64,000 nt of DNA from Paraburkholderia sp. SOS3 (GCF_001922345.1 NZ_CP018811.1:2170001-2234000); one strand, 5' to 3'. Positions 55,718-64,000 are shown, numbered from the stretch's first letter. Notes: a model not told the origin generated them from the sequence alone. Translations and numbers: made by a program.

Positions 55718-56629
55718 ATGAGCGGATTCACTAATGCCGATGTACCCGATCAATCGGGAAAGACCTTTATCGTCACCGGCGCCAATACCGGCATAGGCTT
55801 TGAAATAGCGAGTGCGCTGGCGGCGCGGCGAGGCAGGGTGCTTATCGGGTGCCGCGATGAGGCAAAAGCGGAAGCTGCTATTAGCCGGATTCGTCTGAAG
55901 ACCCTTGAAGCGAATCTCGCATTCCTGCCGCTTGACCTCGCAGACCTGGCGAGCGTGCGCAACGCAGCAAAACTGGCCGAAAAGGAAGCGCGCATCGACG
56001 CGCTCATCAATAATGCGGGCGTGCAAGGGCCGAAGTTAAAGCACACGGCACAAGGCTTCGAACTGACGTTCGGCGTCAATCATCTTGGTAGCTTTGCGCT
56101 CACTGCGCTCATGTTGCCCAAGCTCACGGAAACATCCGGGTCGCGCATCGTTGTCACGAGCAGCGGTCTGCACAAGGACGCGAAGATCGAGTGGGACGAT
56201 CTTAATGCGGAGAAGAGCTACAAATGGATGCCTCGCTATGCAGCCAGCAAGCTCGCGAATCTGCTTTTTATCTTTGAGTTGGATAGGCGACTGCGAGCGG
56301 CGGGCACACCTGTTACGGCGGTAGCCTGCCATCCGGGTCTTGCTGGAACCAGCCTTGCGCGCGATAGCTGGTGGGGCAACATCGCCATGTCATTGATCGG
56401 CCTGTGTTTCAACACGCCGGCTCAGGGCGCGTGGGGTGCATTGCAAGCGGCGACCGGACAAATAAAGTCCGGCGGCTATTACGGACCGACGAAAATTTCC
56501 GGATTGCGAGGCCCCTCTGGCGAATGCACTCCGTCTCAGGACGCGCGAAATCCGGAACTCGCAAGACGACTGTGGGATGTATCGGTTCAACTGACCGGAA
56601 TCGATGCCGAACTACCTTCAAATTCATAG
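55718..56629 (+). CDS. SDR family oxidoreductase (retinol dehydrogenase-like)
   Basis: A 303-residue classical SDR: KTFIVTGANTGIGFEIASALAARRG, DALINNAGVQGPKL, catalytic Ser in IVVTSSGLHKDAKIEW and Tyr-Lys in MPRYAASKLANLLF. The long insert after the Ser is usual for retinol dehydrogenase-type members. The start is placed at ATG 55718; a TTG at 55685, overlapping the previous stop codon, would be the operon-coupled alternative. Third gene of the azoR operon. Confidence 0.9.
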   Translation: MSGFTNADVPDQSGKTFIVTGANTGIGFEIASALAARRGRVLIGCRDEAKAEAAISRIRLKTLEANLAFLPLDLADLASVRNAAKLAEKEARIDALINNAGVQGPKLKHTAQGFELTFGVNHLGSFALTALMLPKLTETSGSRIVVTSSGLHKDAKIEWDDLNAEKSYKWMPRYAASKLANLLFIFELDRRLRAAGTPVTAVACHPGLAGTSLARDSWWGNIAMSLIGLCFNTPAQGAWGALQAATGQIKSGGYYGPTKISGLRGPSGECTPSQDARNPELARRLWDVSVQLTGIDAELPSNS

Positions 56630-57072
56630 CGCGACGATCAGATTGCGAGAGGATGGTTATGTACTGAAATCATGAAATCACATGTCTGTGGTGCATCGGC
56701 GGACATCACCATCTCGACAAAGTGCTGGCGGAGCGTTTCCAATGGCGGACGCAGCGAAGACGAGATTGCTTCGGCAATACAAGCGGCTTCCCGCACCATC
56801 TCTCGTCGACGCGGTTTCCTTCATTCCCGTGATGTAGGAATTCGGCGGGTACCAAGTCGATAAGATAACGTGGGGCCTGTCGGACGGCATCGACGTCAAG
56901 CAGCTGAACTGCGGTAGCCAGTCCGGTATGATCGAAGCTGATTGATGATGAGCCGATGCCGCGCAAACCCGCGCCAGCAAAAGGGCGTGTTTTTCTAACG
57001 GTAAAAGCGACGGTAAAGGCTTTTTCCGATCACAACCAAACCCTTTATCCACGCGGGTCTGGGCGATCCGTT
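56630..57072. other. Right end of the second element; no gene recognised
   Basis: About 440 bases with only short frames. ACGGTAAA occurs twice (56998-57005 and 57010-57017), close to the right attachment site, similar in kind to the ACGGTAT repeats at 10987-11063. These may be arm-type sites. The sequence otherwise lacks motifs. Confidence 0.5.
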
Positions 57073-57126
57073 GATGATCGGGTGGGCGTAATTCAGAAAC
57101 CTCTGCGGTGGTCTGCAGAGGTCCGT
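57073..57126 (+). repeat. Candidate right attachment site (attR)
   Basis: The block repeats 10839-10892. The part equivalent to the guaA tail is degenerate but keeps the TGG...TAA pattern and the distance from stop codon to palindrome. The palindrome region (57100-57126) differs from the left copy at only one of 27 positions. It lies 13 bases before the stop of the convergent cupin gene, whose reading frame is whole. It marks the right boundary of the island. Confidence 0.75.
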
Positions 57127-57139
57127 TGCCCCGCCGCCG

Positions 57140-57484
57140 TCAGAGAATGACGTAGATCTTGCGCATCGTTTCGTCGACTTGCCACACGCCTTCGGTATTG
57201 GCCTCGAAAAACAGCGTATCGCCGCCGCGAAAGTGGATGGCGCTTTCTCCGTCTGGGGTGAACGACCCCGAGCCGGACAGCAGATGCATCACTTCCGCCT
57301 GTTGGACCACGCGCCGATAGGTGCCGGGCGAGCATTCGAACACGCCGGTATCGACTGCCTCGCTGCCTGCAATCACGTATTGCTTGCCCGATAGGCGCAC
57401 CCCTTCCTGATCTGGAAGAGCGGCGGTGCCCCAGTCTTCAAGCCCGCCGAGTTCGATCGCCTGTTTGATCTGCTGTACTTTCAT
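57140..57484 (-). CDS. Cupin domain protein (DUF861/cupin_3 type)
   Basis: A 114-residue single-domain cupin. Characteristic are GVFECSPGTYRRVVQQAEVMHLLSGSGSFTPDGE and IHFRGGDTLFFEANTEGVWQVDETMRKIYVIL, the small cupins that accompany ureidoglycolate or amine catabolism. The typical metal His set is only partly present, so a binding or structural role is possible. It is the first gene outside the island and is followed, in its own direction, by nothing but the attachment site; the upstream gene (57523-58995) is in the same direction with a 38-base gap. It therefore closes the catabolic operon. Confidence 0.88.
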   Translation of the reverse strand: MKVQQIKQAIELGGLEDWGTAALPDQEGVRLSGKQYVIAGSEAVDTGVFECSPGTYRRVVQQAEVMHLLSGSGSFTPDGESAIHFRGGDTLFFEANTEGVWQVDETMRKIYVIL

Positions 57485-57522
57485 GAGACATCATCCTGTC
57501 TGTATTGATTAGGGGTCGACAC

Positions 57523-58995
57523 TTATTCCAGTCCGCCCTGGCACAGATATTTGATCGACAGATAATCGTCGAGGCCGTATCTGGAGCCTTCCCGGCCGTA
57601 GCCCGATTCCTTGACGCCGCCGAATGGCGCCGCTTCGGATGCGAGCGCTCCTTCATTGATCCCGACGATGCCTGCCTCGAGTGAGCGCGACATGCGCTCG
57701 ATACGGCGCAGATCCTGACTGTAGAAATACGACGCGAGGCCGAACGGCGTGTCGTTCGATGCGTCGATGGCCTGCTGCTCGGTATCGAAACGGAACAGCG
57801 GAGCAACCGGGCCGAAGGTCTCCTCGCAGCACAACGCCATCGTCGAATCGGCGTCGCCGAGCACGGTTGGCGCAAAATAGTTCGGGCCGAGTTCGGCAAG
57901 GCGTTTACCGCCGGTCAACACGGTTGCGCCGTGCGCGACGGCATCGTCGACGTGGCGCGCGATCTTGTCGACGGCACGCGCATTGATCATCGGACCGATC
58001 TGCGACGCCGGATTGCTGGCGGGACCGACGCGCAGCGCGGCAACGCGTTCGCACAGCATCTGCGCAAAGCGTTCATAGACACCGGACTGCACGTACACGC
58101 GGTTCGGGCACACACACGTCTGCCCGCCGTTGCGGAATTTGGCGGCGAGCAAGCCCGTGACCGCGGCATCGAGGTCTGCGTCGTCGAACACGATGAACGG
58201 TGCGTTGCCACCGAGTTCCAGCGACAGCTTCTTCAGCGTTCCCGCCGCTTCACGCGCCAGGTACTTGCCGACGGGCGTCGAGCCGGTGAAGGTGATCTTG
58301 CGCACGCGGCCGTCGGCGAGCCAGTCCGCCACGGCCTCGAGCGTCGATTTCCGGGAGGCCACAATCAGGTTCAGCGCCCCATCTGGCACGCCGGCCTCGT
58401 GCGCGAGATGAACGAGGGCGAGCGCCGTAAGCGGCGTGTCCTCGGCCGGCTTGGCGACGACGGTGCAGCCGGCTGCGAGCGCGGGGGCGATCTTGCGCGC
58501 GATCATCGCGAGCGGGAAATTCCACGGTGTAATGGCCGCGACGATGCCGATCGGCTCCTTCACTACGCTCATGCGCTTACCGCGTTGCTGCTGTGGAATC
58601 AGGTCGCCGTAAATGCGTGTCGCTTCATCGGCGAACCACGCGACGTACGATGCGCCATAGCCGACTTCACCGCGCGCTTCGGCGAGCGGTTTGCCCTGTT
58701 CGAGCGAGATCAGCGCGGCAAGCGCGTCCTGATGTTCGACGATCAGCGCGTGCCAGCGATGCAGCACCGCAGCGCGCTCTTTCGGCAGACGTGCACGCCA
58801 TTGCGGCAGGGCGCGGGCGGCGGCATTGGTGGCGGCGCGCGCGTCGGCGGCGCCGCTATCGGCCACCTCGACGATCGGCTTGCCGGTCGCGGGATTGGTG
58901 ACCGGGAAGCGTCGGCCGCTTTGCGCGGGCAACCATTGGCCGCCGATGAAATTGTCCGCGCGCATCAACGCGGTGGCTTGCTCTTCGAGTGTCAT
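57523..58995 (-). CDS. gabD: NAD(P)-dependent succinate-semialdehyde dehydrogenase
   Basis: A 490-residue aldehyde dehydrogenase of the GabD/SSADH group. Motifs: ITPWNFPLAMIARKIAPALAAGCTVVAKPAEDTPLTALAL, the glutamate base in LELGGNAPFIVFDDADL and the catalytic Cys in FRNGGQTCVCPNRVYV. The PFGGVKESGYGREGSRYGLDDYLSIKYLC ending is the SSADH signature. The start is ATG 58995 with GGAG. It lies 14 bases after the tartrate dehydrogenase gene, in the same operon. With the aminotransferase upstream, it fits conversion of an amine-derived semialdehyde such as succinate semialdehyde. Confidence 0.93.
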   Translation of the reverse strand: MTLEEQATALMRADNFIGGQWLPAQSGRRFPVTNPATGKPIVEVADSGAADARAATNAAARALPQWRARLPKERAAVLHRWHALIVEHQDALAALISLEQGKPLAEARGEVGYGASYVAWFADEATRIYGDLIPQQQRGKRMSVVKEPIGIVAAITPWNFPLAMIARKIAPALAAGCTVVAKPAEDTPLTALALVHLAHEAGVPDGALNLIVASRKSTLEAVADWLADGRVRKITFTGSTPVGKYLAREAAGTLKKLSLELGGNAPFIVFDDADLDAAVTGLLAAKFRNGGQTCVCPNRVYVQSGVYERFAQMLCERVAALRVGPASNPASQIGPMINARAVDKIARHVDDAVAHGATVLTGGKRLAELGPNYFAPTVLGDADSTMALCCEETFGPVAPLFRFDTEQQAIDASNDTPFGLASYFYSQDLRRIERMSRSLEAGIVGINEGALASEAAPFGGVKESGYGREGSRYGLDDYLSIKYLCQGGLE

Positions 58996-59009
58996 GATCG
59001 ACTCCACTT

Positions 59010-60128
59010 TCAATCGCGATATCGATCGATGTCCGCTGCGCCGGCGCGCTTCGCGAGTTGCGCGGCGACTGCCATGCCGACTTCGCGCGTCGAGGCCTTG
59101 CCGCCGAGATCACCCGTATGCGGGCCTTCTTTGAGCACCTGCACGATGGCTTCCAGCATCGCATCGTGCGCGACGCGCTCGGCGCCTTCGCCGTTGCCGA
59201 GGAAATCGAGCATCATCGCCGCCGACCAGATCATCGCGACCGGATTGGCAATACCCTTGCCGGCGATATCGGGCGCGGATCCATGGACCGGTTCGAACAG
59301 CGAAGGGAAGCGGCGCTCCGGATTCAGGTTGCCCGACGGCGCAATGCCGATCGTGCCCGTGCAGGCAGGGCCGAGATCCGACAGGATGTCGCCGAACAGA
59401 TTGGACGCGACGACCACATCGAAGCGATCGGGGTTCAACACGAAGCGCGCACACAGGATGTCGATATGCTGCTTGTCCCACACGACATCGGGATAGTGCG
59501 CGGCCATCTCGGCGGCGCGCGCATCCCACCACGGCATGCTGATCGAAATGCCATTGCTCTTGGTTGCGACCGTGATCTTCTTCTGACGGCGCGCGGCCAG
59601 ATCGAACGCGAATTTCAGTGCGCGCTCGGTGCCGCGGCGCGAGAAAATCGCTTGCTGCATGACGATTTCGCGTTCCGTGCCTTCGTACATCGTGCCGCCC
59701 ACCGACGAATATTCGCCTTCGGTATTCTCGCGCACGATCATGAAATCGATGTCGCCGGGTTTGCGGCCCGCGAGCGGCGAGGGCACGCCGTCGAACAGAC
59801 GGGCAGGGCGCAGATTGATGTACTGGTCGAACTCGCGGCGGAACTTGAGCAGCGAGCCCCAAAGGGAAACGTGGTCGGGTACCTTGTCGGGCCAGCCCAC
59901 TGCGCCGAACAGAATCGCGTCGCAGCCTTCGAGTTGCGCCTTCCAGTCGTCGGGCATCATCTGGCCGTGTTGCGCGTAGTAGTCGCAGCTGGCCCATTCG
60001 ATGTGCCGATAGTGGATCTCGATGCCGAATCGCTGGCAGGCCGCATCGAGTACGCGCAGGCCTTCCGGCATCACTTCCACGCCAATGCCGTCGCCGGGAA
60101 TGACAGCGATGCGATAACTGCGAGTCAT
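59010..60128 (-). CDS. ttuC: Tartrate dehydrogenase/decarboxylase
   Basis: A 372-residue member of the isocitrate/isopropylmalate dehydrogenase family. Family runs: IAVIPGDGIGVEVMPEGLRVL, the substrate site NLRPARLFDGVPSPLAGR and FMIVRENTEGEYSSVGG, and the metal site DVVVASNLFGDILSDLGPACTGTIGIAPSGNLNPE. The details match tartrate dehydrogenase (TtuC), which also acts on D-malate. The start is ATG 60128 with GAGGAG; a start 8 codons upstream is possible. The Lrp-type gene 263 bases upstream and the dehydrogenase 14 bases downstream are on the same strand. Confidence 0.93.
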   Translation of the reverse strand: MTRSYRIAVIPGDGIGVEVMPEGLRVLDAACQRFGIEIHYRHIEWASCDYYAQHGQMMPDDWKAQLEGCDAILFGAVGWPDKVPDHVSLWGSLLKFRREFDQYINLRPARLFDGVPSPLAGRKPGDIDFMIVRENTEGEYSSVGGTMYEGTEREIVMQQAIFSRRGTERALKFAFDLAARRQKKITVATKSNGISISMPWWDARAAEMAAHYPDVVWDKQHIDILCARFVLNPDRFDVVVASNLFGDILSDLGPACTGTIGIAPSGNLNPERRFPSLFEPVHGSAPDIAGKGIANPVAMIWSAAMMLDFLGNGEGAERVAHDAMLEAIVQVLKEGPHTGDLGGKASTREVGMAVAAQLAKRAGAADIDRYRD

Positions 60129-60391
60129 AGCGAGTTTCTCCTCATTGAGCATGCCTGCATGGCACGCGCTAAACGACGAGACTCATTCTATGTGGGTGTT
60201 CACCGCATAAAAATCTGCATTTGACCCGCTGACACAGCATGCATTCTGAAAAACGCACACGAACAGAATGCGGAGGCCATCTGCGTGTCGTGAGCGAAAT
60301 GAAAGAATCTGAAGGGAGAAAGCGGAACGGGGCGCCATTACCTCTCGCGCGAGCCGCGTGAATGCGTGCGTCAAGCACTCGGAACGAGTGC

Positions 60392-60889
60392 TCAATGATG
60401 ATTCGGCGAGAACAGTGTTTCGAGCGGGTAATGCGTCTTGATGAAGGGCGTCTTGATGATGACGTAGCTGAAGTATTTTTCGATGCCAATATCGCGTTCG
60501 AGCAGACCTTCGACAATGCTCTGATAGTGACCGACGCTGCGCGTGACGAACTTCAGCAGGTAGTCGTAACCGCCGCTGGCCAGATGACATTCGACGATTT
60601 CGTCGATATCGCGAATCGCCGCCACGAACTCGATGAAGTCTTCGCGACGGTGATCGGCGAGCGTCACTTCAGTGAATACGATTTGCACGTCGCCGAGCTT
60701 TTCGAGCTGGATCTGCGCACCGTAACCGACGATATAACCGGCTTTTTCCAATCGTTTGACGCGGATCAGGCATGGACTCGGTGACAGTCCCACCGCGTCG
60801 GCAAGCTCGACGTTCGTAATGCGGCCTTTCTTTTGCAGTTGCGAAAGAATACGCAGATCAATCCGGTCGAGTTTGCAGTCGCTGCTCAT
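60392..60889 (-). CDS. Lrp/AsnC family transcriptional regulator
   Basis: A 165-residue Lrp-type regulator. Helix-turn-helix: LDRIDLRILSQLQKKGRITNVELADAVGLSPSPCLIRVKRLEKAGYI. The RAM ligand domain has VTLADHRREDFIEFVAAIRDIDEIVECHLASGGYDYLLKFV and ends with VIIKTPFIKTHYPLE, typical of regulators of amino acid catabolism. The start is taken at ATG 60889, matching the family opening; the longer frame from 60949 is not needed. The aminotransferase gene just upstream (60954-62354) and the ttuC operon downstream are plausible targets. Confidence 0.93.
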   Translation of the reverse strand: MSSDCKLDRIDLRILSQLQKKGRITNVELADAVGLSPSPCLIRVKRLEKAGYIVGYGAQIQLEKLGDVQIVFTEVTLADHRREDFIEFVAAIRDIDEIVECHLASGGYDYLLKFVTRSVGHYQSIVEGLLERDIGIEKYFSYVIIKTPFIKTHYPLETLFSPNHH

Positions 60890-60953
60890 GGCTTTAATTC
60901 TGTCTAACGATCGGAAAATTATTCTCATCGGGCACGGCGATGTTATCACGAAG

Positions 60954-62354
60954 TTATGCGGCTGCGCGGCTTGCTCCCCGAAGCGCGGCGCGGACTTCAG
61001 CGTCGTTCAGCACGTCGTCGAGCGTGTGCTTCAAACGTTTGAAGAGGAGCGCAAATTCGGCTTCCGAATAGCAGAGCGCAGGCGCAAAGCCGAGAATGTT
61101 GTCGCCGAATGCACGGAACACGATGCGGTTTCGATATGCCGCTGCCGCAATGCGTTCGGACAGCTTCAGAGACGCATCGAAACCCTGCTTGCTGTCCTTG
61201 TCCGACACGAGTTCGAGCGCGCCGAGCAGACCGCGATGCCGCGAATCGCCGACGAGCGGATGCTCGAGCAGCGCGTCGAGGCCGGCGGCGAAATGCGGCG
61301 CCATGGCCTGGCCGTTCGCGAGCAGACCGCCTTCGTGATAGAGGCGCATGACCTCGAGTGCGATCGCCGCGCTGACCGGATGCGCCGAGTACGTGTGACC
61401 GTGACCGACGGTCGCAGTGCCGTCGGCGTCGCCGGCAATCCCCTGATAAATCGCGTCCGACATCAATACCGCACCCATTGGCGCGTAACCTGCGGTCAGG
61501 CCTTTCGCGACGGTCATCAGATCGGGCTCCACCTGCTCGCCCTCGCACGCGAAGAGCGGGCCGGTGCGGCCGAAACCGGTAATGACCTCGTCGGCGACGA
61601 ACAGGATGTCGAGACGACGGCACGCGTCGCGCATGGCCTTGAGCCAGCCGGCCGGCGGTACGATTACGCCGCCCGAACCCTGAATCGGCTCACAGAAGAA
61701 GGCGGCGACATTGTCCACACCGAGCTCGGCAACCTTCGCTTCGAGTGCCGCCACGCAAGAGGCGATCAACGCCTGCGAATCGCTGCCGTCCGGTTGACGG
61801 TAAGCATACGGCGACGGTAAATGATGCTGATGCGGCAGCGGCAGATCGAAGTGATGATGGAACGCGGGCAATGCCGTCAACCCGGCGCCTACCGATGACG
61901 AGCCGTGATAGCCGCGTTGCAGCGCGAGCATGTGCTTCCTCGTCGGGCGGCCGGTTGCATTGTAGTAATGCGTGATGAAACGGATCGCCGAGTCCACCGC
62001 ATCCGAGCCGCCCAGCGTGAAATACACATGCTGCAATGAAGCCGGGGCGAGCGACACGAGCTTTTCGGCGAGCTCGATCGCGGGCTCCGATCCGAAGTGG
62101 AAATAGCCGGTCGCATAGGGCAGGCGCGCCATCTGTTCGGTGGCTGCCTTGACGATGCTTTGCTGGCCATAGCCGGTGTTGACGCACCAGAGCCCGGAGA
62201 ACGCGTCCAGCAACTCGTTACCGTCGATATCGCGCAGGAAAGCGCCATGTCCGGATTCGAGCACGGTGACGCCGCGCGCTTCGTGCGCGCGGTAGTTGAT
62301 GACAGGATGGATCAGGTGCTTGCGGTCGGCTTCGATGAGCGATTGATTCGACAT
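60954..62354 (-). CDS. Class III aminotransferase (omega-amino acid/polyamine type)
   Basis: A 466-residue PLP-dependent aminotransferase. Motifs: DIDGNELLDAFSGLWCVNTGYG, the phosphate-binding SDAVDSAIRFITHYYNATGR, the PLP-pocket Asp in DILFVADEVITGFGRTG and the catalytic Lys in DLMTVAKGLTAGYAPMGAV. The GYGQQS and FHFGSEPAIELAEKL patterns are those of beta-alanine/putrescine:pyruvate aminotransferases. It would produce a semialdehyde, which the GabD-type dehydrogenase in the same cluster can oxidise. The next gene in the same direction is Lrp (65 bases). Confidence 0.93.
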   Translation of the reverse strand: MSNQSLIEADRKHLIHPVINYRAHEARGVTVLESGHGAFLRDIDGNELLDAFSGLWCVNTGYGQQSIVKAATEQMARLPYATGYFHFGSEPAIELAEKLVSLAPASLQHVYFTLGGSDAVDSAIRFITHYYNATGRPTRKHMLALQRGYHGSSSVGAGLTALPAFHHHFDLPLPHQHHLPSPYAYRQPDGSDSQALIASCVAALEAKVAELGVDNVAAFFCEPIQGSGGVIVPPAGWLKAMRDACRRLDILFVADEVITGFGRTGPLFACEGEQVEPDLMTVAKGLTAGYAPMGAVLMSDAIYQGIAGDADGTATVGHGHTYSAHPVSAAIALEVMRLYHEGGLLANGQAMAPHFAAGLDALLEHPLVGDSRHRGLLGALELVSDKDSKQGFDASLKLSERIAAAAYRNRIVFRAFGDNILGFAPALCYSEAEFALLFKRLKHTLDDVLNDAEVRAALRGASRAAA

Positions 62355-62587
62355 GGTGGGTATCTCGTCGCGGGGTGGACTGTTGACGAACCCATACTAC
62401 CCATTCACCGCTGTCGGCCGAGTCGTCAAAAAACGTTTGAAAAAGCGCAGGCGCCGCGTTTTGAACCCCACGCGCAGCATTTTGTGCTGCATGCGCTTAA
62501 AAGCCTGCCTGGACGACGGCACTTCAGTCGGCACTTCAGTCGGCACCTGAATCACGCGCGTTATCGTTGAGCTCCGACCGGCGATAC

Positions 62588-63511
62588 TCAATAACCGCGC
62601 GCGCGGTCGATCGCGCCTTGCATCGGTTCGCCGGCGCGATAGCGGCGCAGATTGTCGAGTACGGCATCGACCGCCGTATCGGGCTTTGTCGCGCTTGCGA
62701 CGTGCGGGGTGATGCGCACGCGCGGGTGGTCCCACAGCGCATGACTGGCGGGCAGCGGTTCGGGATCGGTGACATCGAGCACGGCATTGCGCAGCTGGCC
62801 GCTCTCGAGTGCTTCGAGCAGATCGGTCGTCACGAGTTGCGGACCGCGGCCGACATGAACCAGCGAGGCTCCCGCAGGCAATGCGTCGAACACGCGTTTG
62901 CCGAGCAGGCCGCGGGTTGCGCCGGTCAGCGGCAACAGGCAGACCAGCACATCGGAGCGGGCGAGAAACGTGTCGAGCGTGGCCTCGCCGGCAAAGCATG
63001 GCACGCCATCGATCTCGCGCGGCGAGCGGCTCCAGCCCGCGCATGCAAAGCCGAACAGGCGTAATCGCTCGAGCACCGCGGTGCCGAGCATACCGACCCC
63101 GAGTACGCCGACCCGGCGCGTTTCGGCAGTGCGCACCGGCAACGGCTTCCAGATGCGCTCGCGCTGCTGCAGCGCATAGTCGAACAGATCGCGATGAACG
63201 GCGAGCACGGCTTCGGTCACGTATTCGACCATGCCGTCGACAATTCCCGGCTCCATCATCCGTACGACGGGCAGATGCGCCGGCACACCTGTCAGGTCGA
63301 ACTGGTCGACGCCAGCGGCCACCGAGAACACGATCTCGAGATTCGGTAGCGTTCGCGCGAGATCGTCCGGTTGCCAGGCGGCGAGGTAACGGATGGCGGC
63401 CGGATCGCCGACATCGGGCCAGATGCGGAACGGCAGTTCCGGTGCGAGCTGCGCGAAGCGCGCGGCCCATTGCGCGCCGCGAACCGGATCGGCTTTGTAG
63501 AGGAAAGTCAT
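62588..63511 (-). CDS. ghrA: Glyoxylate/hydroxypyruvate reductase A-like dehydrogenase
   Basis: A 307-residue D-2-hydroxyacid dehydrogenase. The nucleotide motif is RVGVLGVGMLGTAVLERLRLFGFACAGWSRSPRE. The substrate Arg lies in LVHVGRGPQLVTTDLLEAL, the Glu in LDVTDPEPLPASHALWDHPRVRITPH and the catalytic His near HVASATKP. The GhrA subgroup reduces glyoxylate and hydroxypyruvate with NADPH. The gene follows the acetyltransferase gene and reads with the rest of the right-hand cluster, separated from the aminotransferase by 233 bases. Confidence 0.93.
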   Translation of the reverse strand: MTFLYKADPVRGAQWAARFAQLAPELPFRIWPDVGDPAAIRYLAAWQPDDLARTLPNLEIVFSVAAGVDQFDLTGVPAHLPVVRMMEPGIVDGMVEYVTEAVLAVHRDLFDYALQQRERIWKPLPVRTAETRRVGVLGVGMLGTAVLERLRLFGFACAGWSRSPREIDGVPCFAGEATLDTFLARSDVLVCLLPLTGATRGLLGKRVFDALPAGASLVHVGRGPQLVTTDLLEALESGQLRNAVLDVTDPEPLPASHALWDHPRVRITPHVASATKPDTAVDAVLDNLRRYRAGEPMQGAIDRARGY

Positions 63512-63524
63512 AGGCGAAGCGTGC

Positions 63525-64000
63525 CTACATCATGGCCTGGTTGATAATGCCGAACTGGCGGAAGTGTGCGTCCGGTGCGCGTTCGTGACGGCCTGGATCG
63601 TCATTGCGGACCATCTTCACCACCGTATCGACGCGCGGAATGCCGAGTCCGATGAGCCAGTCGTTGAGTCCGCTGCCAGCCGGCACGTCGATGCGTATGA
63701 ACGCGCCTTCATTGAGCGCCAGCCAGTGGTGGATCAACGCCTTCGCGCGGCTCGAATCCGGGGAGTCGGCTGCGATCACCGGTCCGATCGCATATCCGCG
63801 CCCGAAGCGTCGGAACAGCGAGAAGCCGAGCAGTTCGCCGTCGCGATCGAGCGCAATGCCATCCGCGCTTTGCCTCAACGCGGTTAGCACGGCGTCCCGC
63901 TCGAGCCCGGTCGCACGCGAGGCCAGCGCGATCAGTCGCGGCGTGTCGTTGATGCCGAGCGGGCGCAGGCGTTCGCCGGCCGGCAGCGAGACGAGCGGCG
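63525..64000 (-). CDS. GNAT acetyltransferase, C-terminal part
   Basis: The open frame continues out of the window at its right end, so the N-terminus is missing. The visible 158 residues include RLRPLGINDTPRLIALASRA, then RDGELLGFSLFRRFGRGYAIGPVIAADSPDSSRAKALIHHWLALN, which is the GNAT acetyl-CoA-binding pattern followed by a second, degenerate acetyltransferase_18-like part. The extended end (FIRIDVPAGSGLNDWLIGLGIPRVDTVVKMVRN) fits YitH-type GNATs. The substrate is unknown. Confidence 0.8.
   Translation of the reverse strand, partial: PLVSLPAGERLRPLGINDTPRLIALASRATGLERDAVLTALRQSADGIALDRDGELLGFSLFRRFGRGYAIGPVIAADSPDSSRAKALIHHWLALNEGAFIRIDVPAGSGLNDWLIGLGIPRVDTVVKMVRNDDPGRHERAPDAHFRQFGIINQAMM

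Noticed and set aside
10858..57126. Island attached to a tRNA gene
   Set aside because: No tRNA-like cloverleaf was seen near either boundary; the shared sequence is the end of guaA.
57931..60224. Long plus-strand frames opposite the aldehyde dehydrogenase and tartrate dehydrogenase genes
   Set aside because: Arginine/alanine-rich composition, no motifs and no ribosome sites; the opposite strand carries unambiguous enzymes.

Overview
The window looks like a Burkholderiales chromosome (Paraburkholderia/Burkholderia/Caballeronia type). The flanking genes are GC-rich, and ppsA, smpB, ratA-rnfH, guaB, guaA, a DUF3331 protein, STAND-type regulators with an OmpR-like head and the GABA/tartrate-type catabolic genes all fit that group. 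The species cannot be fixed from the sequence alone.

Left core (1-10857): the 3' part of ppsA with a strong terminator, an NfeD/SPFH membrane pair, smpB facing ratA-rnfH, a DMT-family exporter, then guaB, a small membrane protein with a repetitive tail, and guaA. Right core (57140-64000): a cupin, a succinate-semialdehyde-type dehydrogenase, a tartrate dehydrogenase, an Lrp regulator, a class III aminotransferase, a hydroxypyruvate-type reductase and a partial GNAT acetyltransferase, all on the minus strand. Together they suggest catabolism of an amine or amino acid and of C2-C4 hydroxy acids.

In between (about 10.85-57.13 kb) lies a genomic island at the 3' end of guaA. A guaA-tail plus palindrome block (10839-10892) recurs imperfectly at 57073-57126, just before the cupin gene. 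A third copy of the guaA tail (15 of 15 bases) lies inside, at 50316-50330. It is followed by a fragment of a second integrase, so two elements seem to have accreted in tandem. A complete tyrosine integrase (11080-12384) lies next to guaA, followed by a DUF3800 gene and a 932-aa STAND regulator.

The first element carries mainly oxidant, electrophile and small-molecule handling genes with local regulators: MarR, LysR, a porin, a DUF3311/sodium-solute symporter/M20 amidohydrolase unit with a divergent TetR, a DUF442-type sulfur transferase, alpha/beta hydrolases, AraC, catalase, a persulfide-dioxygenase-like metallo-beta-lactamase protein, several SDRs (one resembling halohydrin dehalogenase but lacking its tyrosine), DUF302, and a complete RND efflux system with TetR. 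It also holds an orphan Vsr endonuclease and a decayed second AraC/metallo-beta-lactamase cluster. The second element (50.3-57.1 kb) carries a GFA-family protein, an IS66 element, and an HxlR-controlled azoreductase/reductase/SDR operon.

Transposon debris is abundant: one intact IS66 (38163-40605, with an 8-bp target duplication) sits inside an older decayed IS66, there is a second IS66 with intact genes, and there are fragments of IS3, IS21 and IS256 families. The three IS66 tnpA copies each carry a different palindrome of the form TGTCCA...TGGACA directly upstream. No tRNA, rRNA or CRISPR array was seen.
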